Below are positions 12,610 through 23,500 of a stretch of DNA of 42,663 bases, in pieces. Origin of the DNA: Scenedesmus sp. ARA3 (Eukaryota > Chlorophyta > Chlorophyceae > Sphaeropleales > Scenedesmaceae); contig RWJK01001076.1 in NCBI GenBank assembly GCA_004335835.1, positions 25,905-68,567 on the forward strand, written 5' to 3'. The position numbers and the translations under genes were made by a program. A model generated the notes under the pieces. It did no database searches and had not been told where the DNA came from. It saw only the letters and a program-made list of their open reading frames with translations. Every line of letters starts with the position of its first letter. Position 1 is the first letter of the stretch.

Positions 12610-12795
12610 ACTTGGATCCATACAACAATGCATGATCGGCCGGTACCCGGACGCACATGGTAGTGTGCAGCTAAGGAGGAGGTGTGAGGCGCTTGGCGTG
12701 TCGGCACTTGGATCCATATAACGATGCATCGGCCAGTATCCGGATGCACATGGTAGTGTGCAGCTAAGGAGGCGTGAGGTGCTTGGCGTGTCGGC
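12610..12795 (+). repeat. Two-copy tandem repeat, unit ~96/90 bp
   Basis: Unit 1 (12610-12705) begins ACTTGGATCCATA and ends TCGGC. Unit 2 (12706-12795) repeats it with a few substitutions and two small deletions. The level of divergence points to an old duplication. No coding role is seen. Confidence 0.85.
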
Positions 12796-14215
12796 ACCCA
12801 GCTGCCGTGCTGGTGTTGGAGCTGTGCTCTGTGCAGTTGGCAATGTAGCAGTGTACAGTAGGGAGCCACCTGTGGCTGGCTGGTATTGCAGGCTTTGCCA
12901 GGGGCCATGCAGTGGAGAGGAGGTGACAGGCAGCGGTGCCTTTTACCCAAAGAATCATAGTACGGCTGCTCTTCTCTTGTTTGTTTGGCAGCATGAGCGA
13001 GCCAGCGAGGATGCAATGTGTGAGCTGCACTTGCTGAGTGTGGCTATGACGATTGCGTGAACTGCGCTTGCCATGGTGCAAGCACCTTTGCGGTGGCAGC
13101 AGGACCCTGGTTGTGTTCGAGCAGCCCACATGTGTTGCGCTGGCATGTGCTTGCATAGCCAGGCGGCTTGCATTTTGCAGCCTGAAGTGGCACGTGTTGG
13201 TTAGCAGTCAGCACCTTCTCTTGTCTCTAGTGGCACTGCTGACCTCACCGACAGTCTGTTTACTTGCAGGCTGCGCCTGTTTCTGCAGCCGGAGCAGCTG
13301 AGGAGCATTACTGTCCTCGGCTGCGGACGGCAACACACCTTTGACTTGACATTTCATTTGCCATGCTTCATGGCAGTATCGGCAGGCATAGCAGCTGCTG
13401 CTGTGTGGTTTATGGCATTTTTATTTTGTGCCCACCAGCACATGGTTGCAAAGGCCGTACACCAATGTCATCACCTGTGGCAGCGAGTGCTGTGTACCAC
13501 GTTGTCGTGGGCAAGTTTGCTGCTGTCAGCGCTCAGCGCAGTACGTGTGCTTTTGCAGCTGTGGTTGCTGATCAGTCCTGATCAGTTCTTACCCATATTA
13601 CTGGCACTGACTGGCACAGACAGTCCCTGTTTAGAATAGAAGTTGCAGCGTAGGTTGTAGGCCAGGCAGGACCTCGAAGCACTTGTGCTTGGCTCAGCTG
13701 ATACGCCCACGTTGCACGACAGTGTCATTCTGCAAGCATGCCAGTGCTTATATCATACGGTAATGCAAGCCTGGCAAGCTTGTGGGTGCCCACAGCCGTC
13801 ATCGCTGAGTGACATTTTGGGGCTGATCTGTTGCGTCAGTCAAAGCAGCAATGGTCATGTTCGCAAGCCGGCAGCTGTGTGTTGCGGGTGTACATCCTGC
13901 TGATGTTGATGGTAACACAATCAAGTTGTCATGTGTGTAACAATGCCTTTGGCACATCAATTTCCGCAAACCGATGGCACTGGCCGTGGGGCAGCCGCTC
14001 GTAAGGTATAGCGGCATTCACGCAGCCTATGTCAGCCAAATGCTGGGCAAAGCGCTCCCAGTCTAGGGCCACCGTGGCTTTGGCAAAGCTTAAGCTGCAT
14101 CACTGCTGAAGTAAAAGACATTGCAGTGTCTAAGCATGCAATGTTCTTGCAGTGGCTTGGCCCTCTGGCAGGGGGGCTTCTGGACCAGCATTGCTTGCAG
14201 GTGAACGGTTGTGCA

Positions 14216-14220
14216 TTACA
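14216..14220 (-). terminator. TGTAA poly(A) signal candidate for ATG16
   Basis: TTACA on the plus strand reads TGTAA in the ATG16 direction, about 370 bases after its stop. Another TGTAA overlaps the stop codon itself (14588-14592). Confidence 0.35.
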
Positions 14221-14587
14221 CCATGCCTAAAACTGTCATATCACCTCTACTACTACTAACCTTCAGTAGTACCGACAATTGGGCTTGCTCAATCGTGCTG
14301 TGGTAGCAAGCCAGTAGGATTGCATCCCCCCTGGTAACAAAAAAACCTTCTGTAGTACACCTGCTGTTGCATACCATATTGGTGCAGCCCGTTACCTCTG
14401 CCAGTAAAACTCAGAGTATATAAAGTAGGCTATTGTACGTACAGTGTGCCAATCAGTGTGGTCAACCACACGCAACGCTGCCTGGGCCATGCACACAGGA
14501 TTCATGCCAGGGGTGTCAAAGCATCGCTCTCACTGTGTTAGAGTAGTATGGGCTGCTGCACATCTCGTTGCAGGAGCAGACATTATA

Positions 14588-17500
14588 TTACACATCCTGG
14601 CAATTCCAGAAGGCCACTCCGCCCGCCTTGTCCGCCGTGACAAGCTGGCAGCAGTTGCCGCTCCAGCCAGCCGCCACAGCCGCCTCCTTGTGGTGCTTCA
14701 GCTGGCTCACTGCTGCTGCGCTGCCAGGCGCTGCCTGCAGGTCCCACACAAACACCTGCAGCAAAAATGCAGCCAGTTGAGGTCGAGCCGACTGTGCTTA
14801 GTGCATGCAACAGTGCTGGAAAGCATTTGCACCTAGGGTGGTGTGGCTGCTGATCGCGTAGCAGGTAGCGGCACTTGTTGCTGAGCACAAGCAGAGCCCA
14901 GCATCCAGCAGGCCAAGCAAAGCACACGCATCATCTGTCAGCTCTGCAAGGGGGTCATCCACGCATCCCAGACAGAGGTTGCAGCTTGCCGGCAGCTTCT
15001 GTTTGCCGCACCTGCCCATCTGCTGCAAAGCGAATGCAACGTCTGCCGGCTCTGCAGGGGGGCATCCATGCATGTGAACTTGTGTGTGCCGCACCTGCCC
15101 ATCTGCTGCTCCTGCCGCCACAAAGCGTGCATCCGCGCTCATCTCCGCATGGCACTTGCCCCGGCCCATGCTGCCGATGTGGCCGATGGTGAAGTGGGGA
15201 GCCTTGAGCACCTGCAGCAGCAGCAGCATCCGAGGGCAGTAAGCCAGGGTCAGCCAATATGTTGACACGCATCAGCAAGCGCGCCATGCACCGGCAACAC
15301 ACAGAAATGCGTTCACACCCTACACTGCTGCTCACACACCCTACACTGCTGCTCACACCTGCCCAGCTGCCGTGGGTCCCACAGCACCGCAAACAAGCAG
15401 TGCACTGGTGCCTGCGTCACTTTTGAACCCGCCGTGCGCACCTGTATGCGCGCATCTCCCTACGCTGCCGTACTGCCGGGTGCACCTGCACCGTGCCAGC
15501 TGCCGAGGGTCCCACAGCATCGCAAACCAGCAGTGCACTGGTGCATGCGTCATCTTTGATCACTGCCGTGCACACCTGCAGCGTGCCCAGCTGCCTGAAG
15601 TCCCACAGCAGCACATAAGCACACAAGCGCACCAATGCATGCATCTGGAAGTGCTGATGCGTACATCTCTCAATGCGGCCGTACTGCCGTGCACACCTGC
15701 AGCGTGCCCAGCTGCCTGAAGTCCCACAGCCGCAGCTGGTTGTCCTTGGAGGCGGTCAGCAGCCGGTCTGCATGCGGCGTGGGGCTCAGGCACAGGATGG
15801 CCTGGCTGTGGTCGCGCACCTGAGCAGGAGCACAGAAGACACAGGCAGCAAAGGGTGTGACAATGGCAGCGGTGCTGCAGCTATTATTGTGATACAAGTG
15901 CACCAACAGCTACTACGCACATATACAGCCTGCTGCATGCTAGATAGTACAGGCTGCTGATTGAGTGGGCTGGCTGTGGTCGCGCACCTGCAGCAGGAGC
16001 ACAGAGGACACAGGCAACAGCAACGGTGCAGCGTCGATTATCACGCAAGCATACATAACAACAGCTACTACGCACATACACAGCCTGTTGCATGCTGGAG
16101 GGAACAGGCTGCTGGTGGGGTGGGGCCATGCAGATTGTGAGCACAGCAGCAGATGCAGCCAGGAGTGTCGATCTGGCACGTGGTAAACACAAACAGCCTG
16201 CCATTGGCGCTGGCATGCAATAGGCAGTGCTGCCACATCGCTGCGTGGGGCAGGGCTGCAGCCTCCGTCGATTTGCACTGTTTTACCTGCAGCAGTGGTT
16301 GGCTGCCTGCCCTGCTGGAGTGCTGTGTTTAGCCTGACACATGCAAACCGCACACAGGCTGCTACTGGCATTGGGGCAATAGGCAGTGCCGCAACATCGG
16401 TTTTGTGGAGCAGGCCTGCAGCCCCCATGCAGAGCACATCCAGCTATTGTGGCCTCACCTCTGCCAGTGGCTGGCTGCCTGCCCTGCTGAGAGCTGAGTG
16501 CGTCTATCCTGGCACATCTAAACCTGTATGCAGAGAAGAGGTCTTGCACCGTCTCACCTCCTCCAGTGGCTGGCTGTCCGCGCTGCTGAGTGCTGAATGT
16601 GTTTACCCTGGCACATGTAAACCACACACAGGCTGCTACTAGCATTGTGGCAATAGGCAGTGCCGCAACGTCGTTCTTGTGGAGCAGGCCTGCAGCCTCC
16701 ATGCAGAGCACAACAAGCCATTGTGGCCTCACCGCGGCCAGTGGCTGGCTGGCTGCCCTGCCGAGTGCTGAGTGTGTCTATCTTGGCACATCTACACCTG
16801 TATGAAGAGCGAAGGTCTTGCATCGCCGCACCTCTGCCAGTGGCTGACTGCCTGCCCTGCTCTGGCGCAAGTCCCACAGGCACAGCGTGCCGTCCAGGTG
16901 GCCTGAGGGCAAGCAGAACAACAGCAACAGCCGAGCAGAAGCACGAGTCAGTGCAAACAAGCACCCCTGAAGCTGGCTGGCTGCAGGTCCTGTTGTTGTC
17001 ATACACAGAGGATTTACATTGTAAAAATGGGCAGATAAGCAACATAGCACCGCTCAAATCCAGACACCATCTGCGCATCGCACCAGTGACGAGTGTGCAG
17101 CCGTCGCTGCTGAGGCACAGCGCTGTGGGCATCTTGGTGCAGGGCAGGCTGCGGCTGCTGTAGCCGCGCGTGAGGTCCCACACCTGCAACAGCACAACCA
17201 CAGAACGCTGAACTTCCAACAACTCCAATGCTGCATGACTGGTGTGCAACATGCACAATGGCCTTCCCATGCTCCAGCTGTGCCGTTGATTGCTCATGCT
17301 GCTGTCTTTCCCTATCGTGCTACTACCGCATTTGGCAGCTCCAGCAGCCCCTGCATGCTGCCGCAGCCATCACCAGCAGCGGCACAGGCACCTGCAGCTG
17401 CCCAAATAACACATCAGGTGCTGGCTGCTCACCTTGAGGCACCTGTCCTCTCCTGCGGACACAGCCAGGCCCTCGTCCAGGGGGCTGCAGGACACGCAGC

Positions 17501-20500
17501 TCACTGCGTTGGTATGCCCGGTCAGCGTGTGCACGACCTGCAGCAGTGCACGAGGCACAGCAGGCAATGTTATGCAGCAGCAGCAGGCGCAGTGTGTTCG
17601 GGGTGGTGGTGCCAGGGCAGCTGGTGGGCGGCCGGTGGCAGAGTACAACAATATAGCTTTCATGCCCACAACTTTGCGTAAGGCGCATCAGCTGAGCCTG
17701 AGACGTAACCGCTGCAATCATCACAGCAGTCCGTGCTGGCCAGCTGCTGGCCAGCCGCTGGCCAGCACTGCCGCCATGATGTCCGGAGGGTAGTCGAATG
17801 TGCAGCCGTGATGTGCCTGTTGCAGCTGGCCGCATGCGCTCAGCCTTCGCTTTGCTTTACTTGTTACATTGCCTCAAAGTGCTCCAGCTATGGAGTTGTG
17901 GGCCCTGACAGCACACGCGCCTGGCTGCAGACCGTCACCGTGTGTCCCATTACCAACTGAGTTGTGTACTGCTGTACTTGACGTGACCAGGCAGTGCAGA
18001 CGAGGTGAACAGTAGCCAGCCTTGGTTCATAGACCACACAATCGAGTTCAAAGGCATGCAGAAAGGTGAAACCTTCAAAAGATCGATCACCGAATCAGCA
18101 TGATGACGAGCGAATGAGCCAAGCACCTGCGGTTGGGTTCTGAGAGTGACATTGATGCGCTCTTACAACTTCATGCGCGTTGTAGAAAATGGTCATTGCA
18201 GCTGTTCCGCACTTCACGGCGTCTTTTACATCCGTCTGTGCAGGTGTGTGCGATCTTCACCAGCACATACAATGCAGATAAGCCTCAGTTCCATGCAAAC
18301 GACGTATGGTGCAAACATAATATATATGAAAAGTCCGTGTGTGCTGTAAGCAGCATCCAAACCTCCCTTGAACAGGCTGGAAGGCGTGTATCACCTTTCG
18401 ACGGGTTTCTCGCTTTCAGCCCATCTATACCCTGCCATTCGGACGGCCAAACAAACGAATAAGAACGTTTGAAAACGTATGATCGTGCTTTGCGCCTGCA
18501 GGAATCACTTGGCAGCAAGGCCCTGCGACGACCCTTTCACAGACAGCATCTTCCAGCAATGAGGGCTGCCTACGCTGCCCTGGCAGCCGTGCTGTTGCTG
18601 GTCGTCGCTTCCAGACCCTCTGCTGCTGTTGACTGCGGGACAGAGCTGGGCAACGTGGAGTACATCTCTGGTTGCTCTGCCTGCACAGCAGTGAATGTCA
18701 CCTGGGGAGAAGGCCGCGGTGACAACCACTCTGGCAAGAAGGCCACCGCGCCACTCTCCAACAAAAACAAGGACAAGGAGCACGGCTGGGGCAGCAGCGG
18801 CTCAAAGCTGGTGGCCAACTGCACCGAATGCAATGCCACCGCTTTCTTTGAGCTGAAGAGCAGGCCAGCCAGTGAGAGCTCCTCCAGCAAGCCCTCCATG
18901 GCCCGCTGCGGTGAGTGGCACCACCAGCAGCAGCAGCAGCAGCAGCGCTCCCAGAACATTAGCTTGATGTTCCTGCTGCGTAAGCAGGCTACATGCCCAG
19001 CAATGGCAGCAGCAGCCAATGCAAGAAACACAGTAGCAGCAGCAGCATGATGCCTCGAGCATACCTTGTTGCAAGTGCTTCACACCAATCCGTGTGTGCC
19101 TGCTGCTGCCCTTCAGGCTGCATGGCTGGCTATGGCAAGAAGGTCACCGGCAACGTGACTGCCACCTGGGGCACCAAGACCAAGAGCATCCAGGTCTTCG
19201 AGTGCGTCAAGTGCGGTGACACCCAGGTCACCCTGAGCCCCAAAAACGGCATCGCCGCTGTCTTCGACAAGGCCGCCAACAAGTGGAGTGTGGTGCTCGT
19301 CAGTGGCATCAACAGCCGCGTCAAGGCGGCAAAGTACGGCCTCACATACCCTGTGACTGCAGACACCTTCAAGATGTGGGGCAGCAAGGGCGGTGACAGC
19401 AAGGGCCGCGATGGAAAGGGGCGTGATGGCAAGGGGCCTGGTAAGGGCGAGGGTGACAAGGGCCGTGGCAAGAGCTGGGGCCCCTTCACCCCTGGCCAGT
19501 GCATCGACTGCCCCACAGGCAGCCAGAAGGAGGGCACTGCATGCGGTGAGTGGTGGGCTGTTGATCAGCCTGAAGTGTGACCACAGCAGCAGCAGCAGCA
19601 GCAGCAGCAGCGGCGCTTTGTGGAGCCATGGCAGTGCTGCTCTGTTGGCTGCATGGTTGCTTGAGGCTGTGAGAGGTACACTGCGGGCACACAGATTCAC
19701 CTGCATGCATCAGGCCCTGCATTGGTCTGTGCTGCTTGTTGGTGAGATGACAATGCAGGGATGACAGGCGTTGCACTTCGTGTTGGCTAGGCCAGTTCAG
19801 GCAGCCTTAGAATGATGTCATCATCATGTTACCATTTAAGCCACAGCAACGTCGCCATAGGCCCCGCGCCCCACAGGAGCGGCTGAAAGAACAGGAGAAG
19901 GGGTACGACGCAACATCGCACTGCTGTTAGAATGATGTCATGTTTTGTTGCAACAATGTTGAAGCAAACAAGCCGACAATTGTTGCCCTGTTTGCTGCTG
20001 TTACTGCAGTGAAAAAGCCGTGAAGGCTGTCCAGCTGGATGATGAAGTCAGTTGGGAGCAGGACCACAAATGTGCATGTTCTGGCGTGGTGCGCTGCTCC
20101 CTACTCAATGCATACCATCAATGGGATTCAGCAGGCTAGCAGGAGCTGCTGAGCAGAGGCTCCCAGGGGAGATGAACTACTACTCGATGTTCAATCACAA
20201 CCATACTGAATGTGTGTCGAGCACGTTGGCGCAACGCAAGGATGCAACACGGAGACATTGGCTAACGCCACTGGCAGGGCATTGAGTCAGGTTTTCTCAA
20301 GCAACACAATTGTCATGTTCAGCATGTTTCATCCTCTGTACAGCAGGCTGCAGCTCATTTGCAGGCCTGGTATGAGTCACAAAACACACCCACCAACACC
20401 TGCAGGGATTGTGGCACTGCACTGCAATGTTTGCACATGAGGCAATGCACTGGTGTGTTTTGGCACAAAATGCATGTGCAAAGATTTTAGAATGCGGTGA

Positions 20501-23500
20501 AGCATTACTGCTTTTGGCGCATGTATTGCATGGACTGGAAATCAGTTTTGCCTGCTGACGGCTTATGCAGCAGCTGGAATTGATTTGTCATACTAGGTTG
20601 TTATGGTATTTCAGACAACTGTCAGTGATTGGCGTAGCAGCAGCTCGCTGCAGCAAATTTTGAAGCTGGCAGCCAGCCTGAAGCTGAGGTCACCGTTCCG
20701 TGAAGCCAGCTTGAAGCCAGTCTGCCAGCCATCACAGGTGGCGAGTCAGTGCCTAGTGCTCACACGTATGTGGTGTATGGCCAGATTCACAATCATGCTG
20801 GAAGACACTGCCTCAGAAATTCTGCTGAGCACCCTACAATCAGCTGATCTGGATTCAGGCAAACTGTGCCAGCTGTGGCAGCTGCCACCAGCTGGTCTGC
20901 AGATGATCAGGTGCAGCTCAGGCACGTCTGCATCTGATGCTAGCAATCGCAAGAGAGGTAGCAGCGCACATGTATATTCGTCTCTCAGGCAGAAGAGGTG
21001 CTGTACTGGGCAGAAAAGGAGCAGAGGCAAGGGTTCTGCCTGGCTTGAACAGAATGTAACAGTAGCACTGCTATGATTGCAGCTTCTGACCGCACCGGAG
21101 CAAACGTTGCCTGACAAGACGGATAGCACCATCAAACTGTGATTTTGAGTTACCTACATTGTATCGGAGTTCGAATCGACGTGTGTACGCCCATCGCCAA
21201 CTACAGGTGCGGAGCCCATGCTCGAACCGCCTTCTGCACCATCTAGATAGTCGGACCTGCACTGGGTGAATTTCTTTTGAACCTGAAACAGTGTCGGCAG
21301 CCGATCCTGCAGCACAGCCCCACAATGTATTGCTCCAGGCTTGGGCGAGCTGGTTACACCTCACCTGCACCGGCTCTTACCCAGGTTGAAAGGACTGAAA
21401 CGAGACGATATGAGAAAGCGTTGTGTTTGCACATGCAGGGGATTGGTACCGCTCAGGATCACCGGTATCGGTCATTGAGCAGCGACATACGTCATGCGGT
21501 CTGCTGCATTCGCTCTGGCAGCCGTGCTGCTGACAGCAGCTGCTGCATATTGCGCTGATGCAGTGGAATGCGGCTCTTTGGGCGATTTGCCGCTGTCCGG
21601 CTGCACCACATGCGTGCCTGCTACTGTCAACGTGACAGGCAGGGATGGATGGCATGGCTGGAAGGGCAGGAGGCTGAGCCAGGAAGCAACTGCTGGAAGG
21701 GCAGGAGGCTGAGCCAGGAAGCAAAAAAAAAAAGCAACTGCTGCAAAGTTTGGTGGTAACCACGGTGGCAACAAGCCGGGCAATGGAGGCAGCTGGCCCC
21801 CAAAGAGCACAGAGAGCAGCATGACACTGCCAAACTGCACCGACTGTGACAAGGCCAATGGCTTTGAGCTCATGCCGCCAATCACCAGCAGCAAGTGGGC
21901 CCACCCCAACCTTAGCCGCTGCGGTGAGTGCACTACAGGGCCGGGTGGCATGACAGCAGCAGCAGACACTGCAATCAATCTGGCAGATGCTGGCTGTTAG
22001 CAACGGTTGACAACATCCTCACTCGTATACCTCACACTGTCAACTGCAATCTGCCAGCAGCCAGACAACGCTGTGCATACCTATGCATGACCATGTGATG
22101 TTTGGTGCATGCAGGCTGCATCGACGGCTTTGGCGCAAAGCCCACCACAGAGAACGTAACCGTCACCTGGGGCGGCAAGACACGCACCGTGCCCAAGTTT
22201 GAATGCGCCAAGTGCGGCGAGACACAGGTCACACTCACCGCTGCCTCCGGCGTCATCCCTGTCTACAACAAAGCCACACAAAAGTGGTCCCTGGTGCTGA
22301 TCAAGTCGCTGAACAGCCGCAGCAAGGCTGGCAGGTTTGGCCTGCCGTACCCCCTGAGCTTCCACAGCGTGTGGGGCAGCAAGAGCAGCGCAGGCAACCG
22401 CATGGCAACGCCAGACGGGCGTGGCGGGCGCGGCGGGGGGTGGAAGAAGGGGCCTGGCATGGGGCCGTATTTCCCGGGGCAGTGCATTGATTGCCCCGGC
22501 ACCAGCAAGAAGGAGGGCGCTGCTTGCGGTGAGTGGCGGGGTGTGTTTCAACAGTTGTTGCAGCAGCGGCAGCAGCAGCTCTAGCTGGGGATTGTCGATT
22601 GCAGCACCAGCAGAGAAAGGCGGGCGCTGCTTTGCAGTGAGCAGCTGGGTGTGTCAGCTGTGAGTGTTGCATCAGCAGCAGCAGCAGCTGTAGCCGCGGA
22701 GTACCGATTGCAGCACCATTTGGCAGAGTGGAGGGCGCTGCATCTGCTGACATTCTGCCGGCTGCCTGCGTGCCGTTTGCCTGCCTGCCGCAGTGTAAGT
22801 CGGCAGATGCAGCAAGTCGCCTCTGCCCAGCGAGTCGACGGTCGACTTTTTTTCTGTCAAGTTTGAAAGACGTTGCGCTGTACAGATGTGGAACATGCTA
22901 GCTGTACAACCCACATCAGGCGCTGCACTACACAACTCTGGTGTAGGACAGTCTTCAGGTTTTGGTACATTGTGACTGTGGTGTTGCTGAATAAGCATGT
23001 CAGGACAGATTGAGTACTGTGGCACTTGTGCAAACGTTCCAGGAACATTATGGGGGTCAACACAAATCACGATTTTGAATATATAGGCAGACTGCAATGC
23101 GCTCAATCTTATGTTTGTGGAGGCTGTGTTTGTGTACTGCTGTTGACAATGCGTGTACAGTTTGCTGTGTTGACACTGCTGGCGCTGCTGTAACTGATGA
23201 GCATAACAGCTCAGGCGTTGCTGTTGCGCACGAGCCGCAGTGTTTAGTTGCAAACCCAAATGCATCTGCAGGCTATGCACGTCAAAGCGCTCATTGCCCT
23301 GTCTCCGCACCATGTGGCTCGTTTTGCAGCTGGTACAAGCGTTAGGCGTTGCTGAAATGCACCCGGCCTGCTGATGGCCTTGCCGCGCACAGACAGTGGC
23401 GTTGTCCTGGCTGATGTGCCAATGGAAGACAACACTGCTTGGCTTAGGTATATGTATGCCAGCCGCTGATGTGTTGGCGTGAATGCTGCTGCTGACATGC

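Larger units (their letters stand above)
11637..14587. other. Intergenic region between convergent bZIP and ATG16 genes
   Basis: About 3 kb without a convincing exon. It holds a tandem duplication (12610-12795), a TATATAAA (14417-14424, plus strand) with no gene after it, and the expected 3' ends of the bZIP and ATG16 genes. A hydrophobic frame at 13346-13639 has no supporting feature. Confidence 0.55.

Noticed and set aside
13346..13639. Hydrophobic 97-codon frame
   Set aside because: Its apparent membrane character comes from T-rich composition. It has no conserved motif or neighbouring exon.
14417..14424. TATATAAA on the plus strand
   Set aside because: A good TATA match, but no plus-strand gene follows; it faces the 3' end of ATG16.
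15350..15611. Extra WD40 repeats encoded by the exon-end copies
   Set aside because: The copies contain only part of a repeat and most are frame-shifted. The seven-repeat propeller is complete without them.
20603..21076. 157-codon plus-strand open frame between the nested genes
   Set aside because: It begins with ATG, but shows no recognisable domain, signal or repeat. It is not supported enough to call a gene.
21160..21245. tRNA-like GTTCGAATC and CTCGAACC boxes
   Set aside because: The T-loop-like words have no pairing stems and no matching acceptor or anticodon arm was found on either strand.
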